Positions 12,000 through 27,652 of a DNA stretch of 64,000 nucleotides are shown piece after piece (position 1 is the first letter of the stretch; each line of letters starts with the position of its first letter). Origin of the DNA: Inia geoffrensis (lineage: Eukaryota > Chordata > Mammalia > Artiodactyla > Iniidae); the NCBI GenBank assembly GCA_036417435.1, contig CM070907.1:63286001-63350000 (forward strand), in the 5' to 3' direction. The position numbers and the translations under genes were made by a program. The notes under the pieces were generated by a model. It was not told where the DNA came from, did no database searches, and worked only from the letters and a program-made list of their open reading frames with translations.

Positions 12000-12290
12000 A
12001 CTTGAAATAGATCAGGAAAAGCTTGTTTGAGGAAGCAATGCTGAGCTAACCTCTGAAAGAGGAACAGGTGTTAAGGAGACATAGAGTGATGGACAGAAGG
12101 CTTATGGAAAAAAGGCTGGGGTGAGGAAGAGCTTATCACAGTCTAGGAAGTGAGAAATGGCAGAGTGAGGGAGAGAGGGCAGAGCAGACTCTGAGGGTTT
12201 AGGCAAGGGTCAGATAAGCAGACCCCTGTGGAACACTTGGGCTTTGGAAATGGGAAGTCATTTATTGGAGGGCAACAAGGTTGAAAGTCA
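12000..12290 (-). repeat. L2-like fragment
   Basis: The purine-rich order GAGGGAGAGAGGGCAG ... CAGATAAGCAGACCC ... TGGGAAGTCATTTATTGGAG resembles antisense L2 body. Decayed. Confidence 0.45.
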
Positions 12291-12299
12291 GGAGTCCAC

Positions 12300-13140
12300 A
12301 CTGCTGGTGACTAGGCCTTTGTTTAAGAGAATTGTTTTTAACAACATTCAGGGAAAATCCATCTCCCTGCAAGACTCCAAACCTATTCATATGTTCTTTT
12401 TAGAAGATAGTGAGTGAAAGGGTCAGAACACTGAGAGAGAAACATCCATGGGAAGGGACTTTTAACGAAGTTCCCTTTATTTTCCAGATAACAATTAAGT
12501 GATGACCAGATTGTACCTGCACTCTTTTCTCAGCATAACTGAAAACTTCGCTCACCTTGCCTTAGCAGAGGTGGACAAAAAGTCCAGCTCTGTGATTACA
12601 ATCTAGTCTCTAATCTGCTTCCACGGCTCACAGTGATGACATCCACTTACAGCTCCTTCTCTCTCTTCTGGGTCAACCAGAGGGCAGTCTTTCTCCTCTT
12701 TAACAGAGGTTTACAAAGAGGCACACGTTTAAAAATTCTCATGATCTAGTGAGAGACGCAAGTTGAACATTCCCATGCTTTTGTTCTCTTTCCTCTGTTA
12801 AAACTAAATAAATAATCTCATGGACTGGAACAGCCTAGGCCTTACTGTGCTCTTCTGGCGACACTTTACTCATTCCGTGTGTTCCGAGGTGACAGGACTT
12901 TTGTCACGTGACAAATAGCCAGGACACCTCCCTCCACCATCTGAGGAAGGATTATCCAGGGGTCCCCTGGCAGCATCTTATATTTCTCTTATACCATCTC
13001 AGCTCCTGACAAAGAGCTGAGGGCACACAGTAGGTAGTCAATTCCAAAAAGTTAACTTAAAACAAAATCTATCTCAAGAAAATAAAGTCATGAACCTATA
13101 TGGTTGTTTGTGAAAAGCTGAGACTGCCAATGTTGAACCT
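12300..13140. other. Intron 1, nothing recognised
   Basis: No exon or clear repeat is seen in this part of the intron after coding exon 1. Confidence 0.4.
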
Positions 13141-13169
13141 ATAAAGTGATCATCTCTTAGTCTCCCCCC

Positions 13170-13450
13170 ACCCCTTATCCTCAGGGATTACACTCCTAGA
13201 CTCCCAGTGGATGCCTGAAATCACAGATAGTACCGAACCCTTTATATACTATGTTTTTTCCTATACATGTATACCTATGATAAAGTTTAATTTATTAATT
13301 AGGCACAGTAAGAGATTAACAATAATAAGTAATAATACAATAGAACAATTATAACAATATACTGTATTAAAAGTTATGTGAATGTGGTCTTTATCCCCCC
13401 CTCTCAAAATATCTTATTATATAATGCAAAATCTATAAAGTGATCATCTG
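13170..13450 (+). mobile_element. Tigger/MER-type DNA transposon fossil
   Basis: CCCAGTGGATGCCTGAAATC, ACTATGTTTTTTCCTATACA and ATTAGGCACAGTAAGAGATT are hallmarks of a common Tigger-derived non-autonomous element. No transposase frame. Confidence 0.65.
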
Positions 13451-13694
13451 TAGGTAATGGTGATTTTTATTTTTTCCTTTATACTTATTCCCCCAAACCC
13501 AGTTTTCTACAACGAGTATGGACATAGAGATAGAAATAGGTGTGGATATAGTTGTGGGTTTAAAAAGTAGATAAAATTATAGATTCTTCTTTGGAATCCA
13601 GATTTGTTTTCTTTCTCAGAATTTTCAATGAAATTGCATGGAAGAAGGAGGTTGACACATTACTATGTTGATGCAAATACTCAATAAACAACCT

Positions 13695-14090
13695 GTAATA
13701 AAAATAGAAAAGAGTTTTATTCAAGCCAAACTGAGGACTATAGCCCAGGAGACACAGATTAAAGAAGCACTTGAATTGTGTTCCACTGACTATGAAATGG
13801 GGAGGCTTATATAGGCAAAAAACCACAGTTACACATTGTTTGACAAGAATTAGGATTGGAGCTGGCAAGAAGTAAGGGTGCTTGTTAAGCAAGGATTGGT
13901 TGGGGTCCAAAATCATCACATAGTTATAAGGGGAGACCTTGAGACCATAAGGTTGCAGCTGGCAGCTGCTGGCAGATATTATGTTGAAAACGTCTGGTGG
14001 TGTCTTTTGAGTTTGATACAGTTCAGAAAATTCAGGTTGTCAGTGATGCAGCAATGTATATGAAACCACATCCACAATGACAAGTTTTAA
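13695..14090 (-). repeat. LTR-like antisense fragment
   Basis: TTTTATTCAAGCCAAACTGAG followed by ACTATAGCCCAGGAGACAC resembles the end of an endogenous retrovirus LTR read on the minus strand. No coding frame. Family not assigned. Confidence 0.4.
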
Positions 14091-14231
14091 AAACTTGAAG
14101 TTATCTCTCTAATACATATTTTAGTGAATAAAATATACTCAGAAACACAAAATCACTTAAGATTCTTATCCCTAAATGGGTCTTTATAATATGTTTAATA
14201 CTTTATTTCAATTCACATTAATTTAGATTAA

Positions 14232-15080
<849 letters not shown>

Positions 15081-15084
15081 TAAC

Positions 15085-15230
15085 AGAATTTGGGTCAGAG
15101 ACCTAAATTTGCATCCTGACTGTACAACTTACTGCTGATGTCATTTTGGCCAAACTGGTGTAAGCCTCAATTTCCCCCTTGTAAAATGAGGATTCCTGTC
15201 TTCCTCATAGGGGGAATTTGTTCATTTGTT
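15085..15230 (+). repeat. MIR
   Basis: Sense MIR order: CTGACTGTACAACTTACTGC, then CCTCAATTTCCCCCTTGTAA and AAATGAGGATTCCTGTCTTC. Confidence 0.65.
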
Positions 15231-15669
15231 CAGCAAATATGTATTGGGCAAGACAAGCCCTGGTGGTGATATAACTGTGACCCTGACATTGTCATGATTC
15301 TGAAGCCTCAGTCACTTGCAATAGGACCTAAGAGACTGAAGTCTGTGGATGGGAGTGGAAAGGGGAAGTCTGGCTTAGGCACTTGGAGGCAGGTTCCGCA
15401 TGATGTGATTCCAGAGCACATGAGAGTGAGCTGCCATCAAGGGGCCAACGCACATCCCCTAGTGGTCAGCATGGGAACTCCCAGGCCAGCTTTGGGATTT
15501 CCATTTGGTTGTGGAAAGGACAACAGATCAGGACTGAGGAATCACTTTCCCATAATCCATCAATTGGAGCCAGAAGCAAAGTTCTTGTTTCCATGAGGAT
15601 TAGCTCAAGAATGTGATAGGTCTTGGAGTCATTAGTGGACCCAGCAGTGAGGAGCATGGTAATGCAGAC

Positions 15670-16235
15670 TCTAGCTCAACCGTATGTATCTATTTCTTTC
15701 CATTTATGCTGCTATTACCACAGTTTAAGCCACCACCATCTCTTACCCATCCTTCCTCTAACAAGTACATTTTCCACAGTGCAACCAGAATTACCCTTGG
15801 AATACGGTACACTTTTCAGTGCTTAAAACCCTGCAGTGGCTTCCTACTGCACAGAAAGTAAAATCCATAGTCCTTCCTAAAGTCTTCAAGGCCCTGCAAA
15901 AGCTGACCTCTGCTCACCTCTCCAATCTTGTCTCCAGCTGCCCCACCCTTTGCTTACCCCTGCTTCTTTTAAATATTAGAAAACCCAATCTTTTTCTTAC
16001 TATGGTACCTTTACAACAAAAAGGCTGTTTCCTCTTCCCGAAATGCTCTTCTCTTGGCTAGCCCTGTTCATTCCCCCCATCTGAGCTAGGATGTTGTGTA
16101 AAAATATTTCTCCATTATTCACTTGAAAGCCCTTTAGGCAGCAGCAATCAAATCTTATCTTTGTTTCTCCAGAAAGGCCCAGCATGAGTAGATGTTCAAT
16201 AAGTATATGTTGAGTTGATTCACACAAACACCAGT
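15670..16235 (+). repeat. L2 3' portion
   Basis: Sense L2 text: TGCAGTGGCTTCCTACTGCA, CTTCAAGGCCCTGCAAAAGC, then a final AGATGTTCAATAAGTATATG. Frames are broken. Confidence 0.7.
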
Positions 16236-16479
16236 GGGAGGAAAAAAATTTGAGGTCACAGATATTTAAATTGCTAAGTGAAACATGACTCATTAGCAAG
16301 ATATATTTTTCTCTTCAGTTATGTGGAAATCGGAAATGCCCCTCTTCCTTCCTACCCATCATCTCTTCCTATGTGTTTAGTTCTGTTTAGATGTTTATTA
16401 TCTTTCTTTCTCTGTTTGCATTCATTGCTCCACTACATCATTAGATATTTCATAGTTCAGTGTGTCCACATCCTTACTT

Positions 16480-16860
16480 CCCCACACATACTTTCACTCC
16501 TGCTATTCCCCTACAGCCGCTCTAGCAAAAGGTGTTAATGACCAGTTAGCCAGGTTCAATGGACTCTTTGTAGTGCTTTCTTTACCCTTTACTCCTTCAG
16601 CGGTCACTCCTGTCATCTTGAAACTCTTTTCCCTTTGGGTTCCAGGATGTCACTCTTAAACTTCCTTCTACTTCTCTGATTATTTCTTCTTTGTTTTCAC
16701 TGTTTTTTTCCCTAGAACCACCCTTTAATTAGGGTATTTATCAAGGTTCTGATCTCAATCCTTCTCTTTCACTCTATACTCTCTCTGGATCATTTATTAA
16801 AATCATGGCTTCAAATGCCATCTTCATGGTGATACTTCTCATATGTATATGTGACAGAAT
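16480..16860 (+). repeat. L2 internal fragment
   Basis: Sense text from an internal L2 region (GGTTCCAGGATGTCACTCTT, CATGGCTTCAAATGCCATCT). It maps upstream of the L2 3' end, so it is a separate copy from 15670-16235. Confidence 0.55.
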
Positions 16861-16864
16861 TCAT

Positions 16865-17690
16865 AACCCTATTGAAAGGGTTCCCGACCCAGTTCCAACT
16901 TGTATGTATGGAGGCTTCCTCTCACCAGCAAGAGAATCTCAGACACAAACAGGGTGTCTGAGAGTTCAGCTCAACTCTGACACTACCTACCAGGAGAAAG
17001 AATCAGATTCCACAGGTAAAGGGCTCAGTCCCACAAGACCACCCTCCACTTCAGACGCCAGCTGCAAGTCCAGGTTATTTGTGCTTCTGACCGACTGGCT
17101 ATAAATCAGAGGCTCGCACAACCCCTTCCTTAGGTTCAATTAATTTGCTAGAATGGCTCCCAGAACTCAGGAAAACCCATTTACTCACTAGATTACTGAT
17201 TTATCATAAAAAGGATATTAAAGGATATGAATCAAAATCAACAGCCAGATGAAGAGAGACATAGAGCAAAGTCCTGAACAAAGGAGCTTCTGTCCTTCTG
17301 AAGCTGGGGGCCCAGCACAGTTGTCACATGGAAGCTCTCTCAAAAAGGACCAAAAGACGCTCCTTTTTCCGGTTTTAATGGCGGCTTCATTACATAATCA
17401 TGATTGACTAAATCATTGGCCAATAGCAGCTGATTCAACTTCAAGTCCCTCTCCCTTCCCCAGAAATCAGGGGGAGGGAATGAAAGTTCCAACCCTCTAA
17501 AAACTTGGTTGGTTCTCCTGGCAACCAGGCCCCTTCCCTCTCTCCCCACCTGTGGGATTCAAAAGTCACTTTCATTAACATAAACCCAACTGTGATGGCA
17601 GAAATTCCAAGGGTTTTGGGCACTGTGGACCAGGAACTATGGGTGAAAACCAAATATAGCTAAGAAATATGTTTTAGTCATCTGAATGAC
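16865..17690. repeat. Old LTR fossil, family unassigned
   Basis: GGCCCAGCACAGTTGTCACA, CATTGGCCAATAGCAGCTGA and TGGTTCTCCTGGCAACCAGG occur in an order I associate with an ancient endogenous retrovirus LTR. No coding region. Confidence 0.45.
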
Positions 17691-17799
17691 CAAATAAATA
17701 TATTTTTATAGATTACAATATCACAGCTATACACTAAAAAAAAAAAGTAAAAACTGGTGAAATCCAAATAAAGTCTCTAGTTCAGTTAATAACATTGTA

Positions 17800-17945
17800 C
17801 CAATGTCAATTTCCTGGTTTTGATACTGTACTATCATTAGATAAGATGTTATCATTGGGGAAAGCTGGGTAAATAGTAGATGGGAACTGTGTGTCCTATT
17901 TTGGCAACTTCTATTCTTGTGGGTCTTAAAAAGTTAAAAAAAAGG
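17800..17945 (+). repeat. L1 3' end
   Basis: TGATACTGTACTATCATTAG, GGGGAAAGCTGGGTAAATAG and an A-rich end are typical of an old L1 3' terminus. A related terminus occurs near 50140-50290. Confidence 0.6.
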
Positions 17946-17999
17946 CCATGAGATGGCCTTATAACAAAACAAAATTAATCCTTTCTTTGTAGCTTAATT

Positions 18000-19030
18000 A
18001 CTAAATTTCCTATCTTCTATTTTATAATGTGATAATTATTCTTACCTCAAATAATAAATGTACTTCACTCCGTAAGATAAATGTTTTTTAGCATATTGGT
18101 GGATATATTTAAATAAATTTTATTTTGGTATGTAGCTCAAAATAATTTTTTAGACATAGTGAATTTTATAACATTGTCAGACACATTCCCTTTCTATTTG
18201 AAATTCATACAGGATTTGGGAAGTTTAATATAGATGTTATTAAATTTATATATATGCCCTATACATGCATGTGGCCTTTTAGATTCTCAGGAATATGTCA
18301 GAGCTTTCAAAGCTCTCTATGGTCATCTCATCTGCAGCTTTCTTTTAAAGTTTTTTTGTCAGCTTGTTGTTTACCTCAACTTTTATTACCGCCTCAGGGA
18401 GCTGTAATGTTCAACAATTGTTGATTGTTTTTGACCAACATCAATCTGGGAAAAGGCTGGTCACACATTGGGTAAGCTCTGACTCAGGTCAAATAAAGAC
18501 AAGGTTTCCCAGTGGGATTTTCCAGGGAATTACCAGATAGGTCAAATAATAACTGCTATTTGGGAATTGGGCTTTGGAAGAGTTCTGTTCCCCTCACTTC
18601 TCTCCATGACCCTCAACCCCAGGCTGTTAAGTTGCTGGTTTTTACCATAACCGTGGGGCTTTTGGTTTTTAGAGCAAGTTAAAATGCCACAAAGCTCACT
18701 GTCCTTACCAAGATTCAACTATTTTTCTTGAATAAACACTCCCTGGAAGTTACTGCAAAGCCTTTAATTTCAAGAGTTCTGAAAAGTTGATTTTGACAAT
18801 TTTTGCCAACTTTTTCTCATTGCTTTTATAAAGGAGAGGATTTTCAGAAGTCTTATTCCACCATTCCTGCTTACATCACGCCCAATAAGATTTTATACAG
18901 AAGGAAAGAGATTCAGTTTTCAGATATATTATGAACGCTTCGGTACTAAAAAATCTTCAGAGACAGAATTGTGATACTTTAGAATATTACAAACAAAAGA
19001 TCAGAGAAGTTAAACCACCAAATTTTGAAT
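18000..19030. other. Intron 2, nothing recognised
   Basis: AT-rich intron without supported features. Confidence 0.4.
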
Positions 19031-19045
19031 ATCATATCTGTTTAA

Positions 19046-19050
<5 letters not shown>

Positions 19051-19082
<32 letters not shown>

Positions 19083-19273
19083 GGTACACGGGCCTCTCAC
19101 TGTCGTGGCCTCTCCCGTTGCGGAGCACAGGCTCCAGACGTGCAGGCTCAGCGGCCATGGCTCACGGGCCCAGCCGCTCCGTGGCATGTGGGATCTTCCC
19201 GGACCCGGGGCACAAACCCATGTACCCTGCATCGGCAGGCGGACTCTCAACCACTGCGCCACCAGGGAAGCCC
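19051..19273 (-). repeat. CHR-type SINE with TSD
   Basis: Full-length minus-strand copy with a 30-T tail. ATATCTGTTTAACCTTT before and ATATCTTTTTAATCTTT after it are the slightly diverged duplicated site. Confidence 0.92.
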
Positions 19274-19654
19274 ATATCTTTTTAATCTTTATTTCCATTT
19301 TTTTTTTTAATCACTTAAAGCTTGTCCAGTCCCAGTCTTTTTTTTCGGCCTGTATTTCTCAATACTGAGCATCATCATAAAGTTAATTGTCTGTTGCTGT
19401 CTTTCAGCTTATCAAAGTTTTAAATTAAAATTCGAATGCACTGAAATGACAATAATGTCACGCAGCCTGTGGAATAACTTAAAGAGCACTAAGGTTACAT
19501 AATCCTGTCCAGGGAATTTATTAGACTAGAAATCAATTTTTTCAGCTCTCAACTTTAAAGTTTGTTGGATTAAGTGCTAAAGAATTGAGTTTTAGTAGGC
19601 CGTAACACTATCAATAAATCACAGATATTTGGATTACCTGAAAGAAGTTTGCTA

Positions 19655-19815
19655 CCCGAACTGTGGGTTGTGGGCCAGCAGGCTTGGCATCACCTAGAGC
19701 TTATCAGAAGTGCAGAACTGCAGGCTTCATACCAAACTTACTGAGCCAGAATCTGCATTTTAACAAGGTCCCAAGTGTTGGGTATACACATTGAAGTTTG
19801 CGAAGCACTGGCCCA
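19655..19815 (+). mobile_element. MER5-type hAT fossil
   Basis: GAATCTGCATTTTAACAAGG and TTGAAGTTTGCGAAGCACTG are MER5A signature text. Non-autonomous DNA transposon. Confidence 0.75.
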
Positions 19816-20284
19816 GAGAATAAATTTTGGGAAAGGAAATACTCTTATAGTAGCGGATCAGGTTAAGAGGATAAAAGACATGAATATCAGAAATAAAATA
19901 TAATGTTGAAAAAGCTATAGTAAAGAGAATGTTAAATTATAGGAAAAATAATTTTTAAAAGAAGTATTAGAATATTTTAAGTGTATGCATTTTATTAGGT
20001 TTAAGAAGTTGAAGGAGAGACACCAGGGAAGTGAGGATTAAAACCTAAAGGGAGGCTAAGAAAATCACAAGGAAAAGGTATTAAGTTCACACACAGTAAA
20101 ATATCTCTACATATACATAATAAGCTAGCAAGGGCAAGAATAAACTCTAAGTTGATTAAGTAAGAAACTTGGAAACATAGGTGGGATATTCACAAAAGGT
20201 ACACAGTCCATACTTCAGGTGTGGAGTATTGAAATAGTAACCATCACCCCAGAACAAGAGAATTAGGGTCATTTGTGAGAAAAA

Positions 20285-20410
20285 CAAAGAATAATGTAAA
20301 TTCCACAAGAGCAGTACTTTTGTCTATTTTGTTCACTGATACATTCCTAGTGTCTAGAAGACTACCTGGCATATGGTAGATGCCCCATAAATATTGACTA
20401 AATGAACGAT
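20285..20410 (+). repeat. L2 3' end
   Basis: TTGTCTATTTTGTTCACTGA ... CTGGCATATGGTAGATGCCC is L2 3'-end text. Confidence 0.65.
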
Positions 20411-20734
20411 GTTTCCTAGAAAAGCAAGGTGTTTGTGCAAGTTGAAGAAACTGACCTCTGAAATCTAATTTTAATGTTCACCGCTCCTATGATAGGGTGA
20501 TAGACTGGCAGATTAATAACGCAGGTTTTAATATGTAACTTTCTCTTCAGTGATTACTGTGTTGATGGGTTTAATTTTGAGTCTTCCATATTCCATATGT
20601 TCTTTAGACGTGTTATTGGATAACTTATTTCATTAAATATCTCTCATTTTGCAAACCTTAATGTGTAACTCTATTTGAGGGAAATCAATGGAAATACTTC
20701 AGCAGATGTAATTAACAACTGTTGATATTCATGA

Positions 20735-20914
<180 letters not shown>

Positions 20915-21122
20915 TAGAAAATTATCATAAAGCTGTATCAAGTTATTTCTTGAATGTATTAATGCTTCTGTCTCCTAATATGTTCAAAAGGCTGTGAACA
21001 CATTTCAAATGACATCATCACCACAACCACAAACACATATAAGTAAGTGGACGAGAGAGGGTAATAAAGTGGGCGGAGATACTGAAGCCAAGCGAGGAGG
21101 GCAGTGATCAAAAACAAAGACA

Positions 21123-21315
21123 GGGCTTCCCTGGTGGCGCAGTGGTTGAGAGCCCGCCTGCCGATGCAGGGGACACGGGTTCGTGCCCCGGGTCCGGGAA
21201 GATCCCACATGCCGTGGAGCGGCTGGGCCCGTGAGCCGTGGCCACTGAGCCTGCGCGTCCGGAGCCTGTGCTCCGCAACGGGAGAGGCCACGGCAGTGAG
21301 AGGCTCGCGTACTGC

Positions 21316-21343
<28 letters not shown>
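21123..21343 (+). repeat. CHR-type SINE, 28-A tail
   Basis: Full-length, sense to CCDC83, with an intact tRNA-like B box (GGGTTCGTGCCCC) and a pure 28-A tail, about 220 bp after exon 3. Little diverged, so among the younger copies here. Confidence 0.93.
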
Positions 21344-21346
<3 letters not shown>

Positions 21347-22106
21347 TATCCCTTCATCATAAACTTGCTGCTCAGATTTCTAAAACTTTTGCCAGAACCT
21401 TTATAATACCATCTCAGCTAGCAAGCTGGAAAACAAGGGAGAGACTTGAGTGCTCTCAGGAAGCAGTTTTAGAATCTGAGAGGCGAAAAAAGGGACTAGA
21501 TTTTCTTGACTTTCCCCAAGCATTTTAGAGAGCCTCCTTACCCAAGCGCTTGGTGCAGAGCAGGCATTCCCTTTGTAGATATTTGTTATTTTGAAAGAAA
21601 TAGTTACTAATGTCAAAGGTCAATCAGCCAATTTCATTTTTAGGGGGTCTCTAAAATTTTCCCATAAGCCGCCTCCTGCCAAGTCCCTGTGTGAACAACA
21701 GTGATGTCATGAGGCGGTAGATGTATTTTCTGGTCGGGCTCCTGTCTAGGAGAGTTCTGCTTATGTTTGGAAGCAATGCTTTAAGAAGTCACACCCTTGA
21801 GATGGGTGTGAGAACAAGGCAGATACTTAGACGTGCTCACTGAACTGCCTTCAAAGGGAATGGGCCCGGTTAGTTAAGGTGTGCCTGTGTGTGGTTTGGG
21901 CTGAGTGCTGGGGTATGTGTGTCATACAAGACTGGGGACGTGCTGGGTGACTAAGAACAGGAGGGCTGGGCATGTGCAGTGGTCCAAGGAAGAAAGTAGC
22001 CCACAGATGCTGAGGAAGAGAGGGAAAGAGAGAACAGACGTGTCTACAAAGGATCCCTGAGGCAGTGACATTTTGTACCAGGCAGTCAGTCACTTTCAAC
22101 TCAGTT

Positions 22107-22260
22107 TGGTCCGTGGAGCAGCAGCTGGAGCTTCACCTGGCAGCTTGTGAGAGTACTGAACCTCAGACCCCCAGCCGGACCTGCTGAGTCAGAATCTGCA
22201 TGTGGACGGGATCCTAGGGGAGTCCTGTGCACAGTAAAGTTTGAGAAGTGCTGACAAAAC
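22107..22260 (+). mobile_element. MER5-type hAT fossil
   Basis: GGTCCGTGGAGCAGCAGCTGG, TGAGTCAGAATCTGCATGTG and AGTTTGAGAAGTGCTGAC match the MER5A/B pattern. Confidence 0.75.
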
Positions 22261-22437
22261 TCCCTTCTTCCAATGTTTAGTTAGGACTCTTTCAGTTGCA
22301 AGGATAAAAATCCAATCCAAACCAGTCCAAGCATAAAGAAGATGTTAATTTTTTCATGTAACTGAACAGAAAAGGCAGGGAGCTACTGACCTGGACCCAG
22401 AGCCTCACATGCTGTCAGATCTCAGCGTCTTTTTGTT

Positions 22438-22555
22438 AATTTCCCACTCTTGCCCCCCTCTCTCCCCCTGCATCACCCTCCCTCTTTTTTCCCCACCTCC
22501 TCCCCCTCCCCCCGCTGCTCCTCTTACACGTCTTCTCCCTCTGCCTTCCCCCTGA
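22438..22555. repeat. Pyrimidine-rich low-complexity tract
   Basis: About 120 bp of almost pure C/T on the + strand. It is not next to any CCDC83 exon. Confidence 0.6.
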
Positions 22556-23204
22556 AAGTTGGCTCCTTTTTCTGAGAATGTTCTCCCCGTGAGGCTGGAA
22601 TTCTGACCAGAGACACCTCTGAACTTACATCCTTATAACCTCAAAGCGGAGACAAAGGAGACATATTTTCCACCAGTGAAAATATTTCTAGGGGAGGACT
22701 CCGAGCATTTGCCCAGCTTGGGGCACCTGCTCAGCCCTGGACCAATCCCTAAAGCCAGGAGAAGGGGCGACTGTAATCGGTCTACTTATATGACAAGGGA
22801 CAGGAGACATGTGTTACTAGAAGGGAAGGGAGAGAGGGGTTCTGGGAAAGTAGAGCAACAGCCACTACACCCCCCGTCTCTTTCAAAAGCTTCAGTGACA
22901 TCAGTCAACCCTCCCCACAAAGACTGAACATGGTGCAGGGCTGAGACAGCAACAGTCTGCCCACATCGGAGGACAGCTGATCACTGGGGTGCAGTGTTCT
23001 TAATTGTTTAATGATAATAACAAATACCATTTGTTAAGGGAGTTTAAAATATATTATCTTATATTCTTAATATATTAAGTATATATTAAAATATATATAT
23101 TAAAAATATATTCTCATGTCTTGGAAAAAGACATGTCCGGAGTGCTTCTGGACCTTTGGACTGAAGAACACCTCTCTGGCCTGAATGGAATGCTTCAGTC
23201 ATAA

Positions 23205-23320
23205 ACATCGATTGAGCACCAACTAATTGCCAGATTCTGTGCTACGTGCTGGGTTGACAGAGATGAATAAGACGTGGTCTTGCCCTGAGGGGCTCTCAAA
23301 CAAGATGGTGCATGGTAGTG
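23205..23320 (-). repeat. L2 3' end fragment
   Basis: ATTGAGCACCAACTAATTGC ... GATGAATAAGACGTGGTCTT is antisense L2 3'-end text. Confidence 0.55.
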
Positions 23321-23418
23321 CGCCAAATAGCCATTCAGTTCATTGGACCTGGCTTTTTGTAATGCTGCCTTTTCCAGAATATTCAGCAGCATGATACTCA
23401 GCCTAAAGACTGAGTAGA

Positions 23419-23624
23419 GGGCTTCCCTGGTGGCGCAGCAGTTGAGAGTCCGCCTGCCGATGCAGGGGACACGGGTTCGTGCCCTGGTCCGGGAAGATCC
23501 CACATGCCGCGGAACGGCTGGGCCCGTGAGCCATGGCCGCTGAGCCTGCGCGTCTGGAGCCTGTGCTTCGCAACGGGAGAGGCCACAGCAGTGAGAGGCC
23601 CGCATACCGCACACACACACAAAA
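23419..23624 (+). repeat. CHR-type SINE with perfect TSD
   Basis: Full-length sense copy. AAAGACTGAGTAGA occurs at 23405-23418 and 23625-23638, a perfect 14-bp target-site duplication. Tail is CACACACACA then A. Confidence 0.95.
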
Positions 23625-24232
23625 AAAGACTGAGTAGAATATCACGTGTAGGAAGTACACCAGGGCAAGCTGAAAGTTTATATGATTGAGAGGGCTCCAT
23701 ATTTGTACACACGTAACTGGGGAACTTATCTTTCACTCTGAAGTCTCACTGTGTGGGGTTAGGGGAAGGCAGGTTACTATGACTATCACATGCTATCATT
23801 TCACGCAAGGGAAGCTCAAACAACTGAACTTTAAATGATGGAATCAAACAACTTACCTACAAAAATGGTCGCCAAGTACTGTGGAAGGACGTTAAGTTGA
23901 AATCACTTTGCCCACACACATAATGACCAGAAAAATGTCAATTTACTAATAAAAAGTATACGCGACATAATATATTGTACCAAACAGGACACTTATCAAG
24001 CTATCACAGGCATAATTTAAGCTTGTGGGTCCCTAGGCATATAGGTTGATTGCATGTTACAGCTCTCAATCACAGCCCCAAACCACACAACTACTTTATA
24101 ACTGGAAGTTTAATTTTACTTAGATTTTGAATCATGAGGGATAGATAAACAATAGTTTGAATAGTTTAGATTTCCCTAAATTATAGATATAAAATAGTAT
24201 TTAAGAGTTGATATTTTCACATCAGGCCTTAA

Positions 24233-25560
<1,328 letters not shown>

Positions 25561-25569
25561 CAGATGTAA

Positions 25570-26720
25570 TTTTTCACTTGCTCTTTCAGGTAACAATATG
25601 GACATCCTTATAGATGAGTACATATTAATACTTCCTCATCCTCCCAATGGCTACTTTGTTTTGTTGTACCATAATTTTTTAAAGTCCCCTACTCATAAGC
25701 ATTCAGGTTGTTTCCCATCTTTTACTATTATAAATAATACTGCAGTGACTATCCTTACACAATCTCATTTTACTATGATGAATACCCTTGTATGTATGTA
25801 ATTTCATTTATGTGTATCTCTAAAGGGAAATGGCTGGCCCAAACAGCCTATTCATTTTTACACTGATAGGCACGGCCCTGCGTAGAGGTTGTACCAAGTG
25901 TACTCCGGCTGGTGGTGGTGAGGATGTCTGTTTTCCCACTTCTTCAACAACAGGGGTTGTGATCCACCTCTTTGTTCTTTGCCAGTCTTATAGGTAGAAA
26001 ATGGTATCTCATTGTAGCTTTAATTTCCATTTCTCTTACTATAAGCAACAGTGAATATCTTTTTACAAGTTCAGGAACCACATGAATTTCCTTTCTGTTC
26101 ACATCTTTGCCCATTTTTCTATCGTGCTGTGGAGCTCTTTACATTTCAAGGAAATTAGCTCTTTAACTGTGACATAAGATGCAAATATTTTTCCCATTTG
26201 TCATTAGTCTTTTGTTTATGCAGTGTTTGTATGAGGAAATTTTATAGTTTTATAGTGCCCAATTTATCACTTTAATTTTATGATTTCTGATATTACAAAT
26301 ACATTCTCTAATATTTTTCTTGTAGAATTTTTTATGGCTTCATTTTTATATTTAATCTCTGATTTTTTGTGTGTGAGGTAGGAAACCAACCTTATTTTTT
26401 GCCAGATGGCTTTCCAGTTGTCCCAACATCACCTATTAAATAAGCCATTTTTACCCTATGATCCAAAATGCTAACTTTATCATACTTTCATTTCCCATAT
26501 GTATTTGGATCTCTTTCTGTCTTTTCTATTCTGTTCCATAGATCTATGTATTTGTGCAACAATACCACACTTTAAAAATTGTTACTGTTCTAGTATGCTT
26601 AAAATTTTTTAAATAATTTTTCCAGCATTCCTTTATTTTATGGTTTTTAAGTAGGAAGAGTGATCTTCTCATATAAACTTAACCCGTTATCCTGATTAGA
26701 AATTTAGATGATTTCTTTGA
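25570..26720 (-). repeat. Old antisense L1M fragment
   Basis: Antisense L1 3'/ORF2-like text (GTTGTTTCCCATCTTTTACT-like at about 25710; GATGCAAATATTTTTCCCAT at about 26180). No usable frame. Confidence 0.6.
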
Positions 26721-27652
26721 GCTGAAAATTTCATGGTATTGTATCCGACTTTGGGGTGGGGGTAATAACATTTATATGCTGCTGGTTGAGCCTTGGCGTA
26801 TAGCCTGTTTTAAGTGTCATGGGATAATGGCTGTTATGGGCTTATCTTATTTGCCATTAGTTTTAGGCACTTCTCCTAACCATGCAGCAGCAATTCTGCC
26901 TGGGGATGATTAAAGCACCTGGGGGGCCACTAACTGGGCACAATGAATATGAGTAGAACTCCTCAATTAATTTATCTGAAGTCTTAACTACCACAATCTC
27001 TTCTTTTCCTCTCACCTCTCTCCTTCTTCCGTGACTTTTCTAGAATTCTCCTCCCACACCCATGATCATGGAGTTTGTATTAGCTAGACTGCTTTAATTG
27101 CAAGGAACAAGTACTTTAGTAGAAAGGGGCTTTATTGTAAGTGAAACATGATATTAAAATGAAACTTTTTTAGTCTCAGTTTAAACCTGGTTGTCTATAT
27201 AATGGATAACACATTTCAAAGTAAAGTGAGATATCGCCAGGCAGACTGCCAATATGATGAGGCAGAAAACTGGTTTCACGCCTTCAACCACTGAATTCCA
27301 GTCTATAAAAGAAGTTGAGGAAGCCATGAAAAGACTGTTGGAAATAAGGAGACAGTTTTTGGAAAGAGCTCTTGGTGTGCTGTAAGTTGTACACAGTCCC
27401 CCCAAAGGGGCAGGTGAAGGGTAATTCCTCCTTCATCTCAAATCAAGTCGGAAGGTCTTTAAAGGAAATTCTTCAGATTGTTCAACATGTGTTCCCTGCA
27501 GTTTGGGGCGGGGGTAGGGTGGGGTGGACATTGAGATCTAGTTTATGACTCATCCCTGAAAAAAATCTATGGGATAAGTGGCTGACTAGGAAACTGTTCT
27601 AACATCAGAGCAAAGAAGAGGTAGGCAGCTGCTGCCCTGGGCTGGGCCTGTG

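Noticed and set aside
18931..19368. 145-codon frame and similar 60-140 codon frames over SINEs (for example 3451-3786, 21104-21406, 23195-23736, 59044-59310)
   Set aside because: These are translations of CHR SINEs, recurring with near-identical peptides at every copy.
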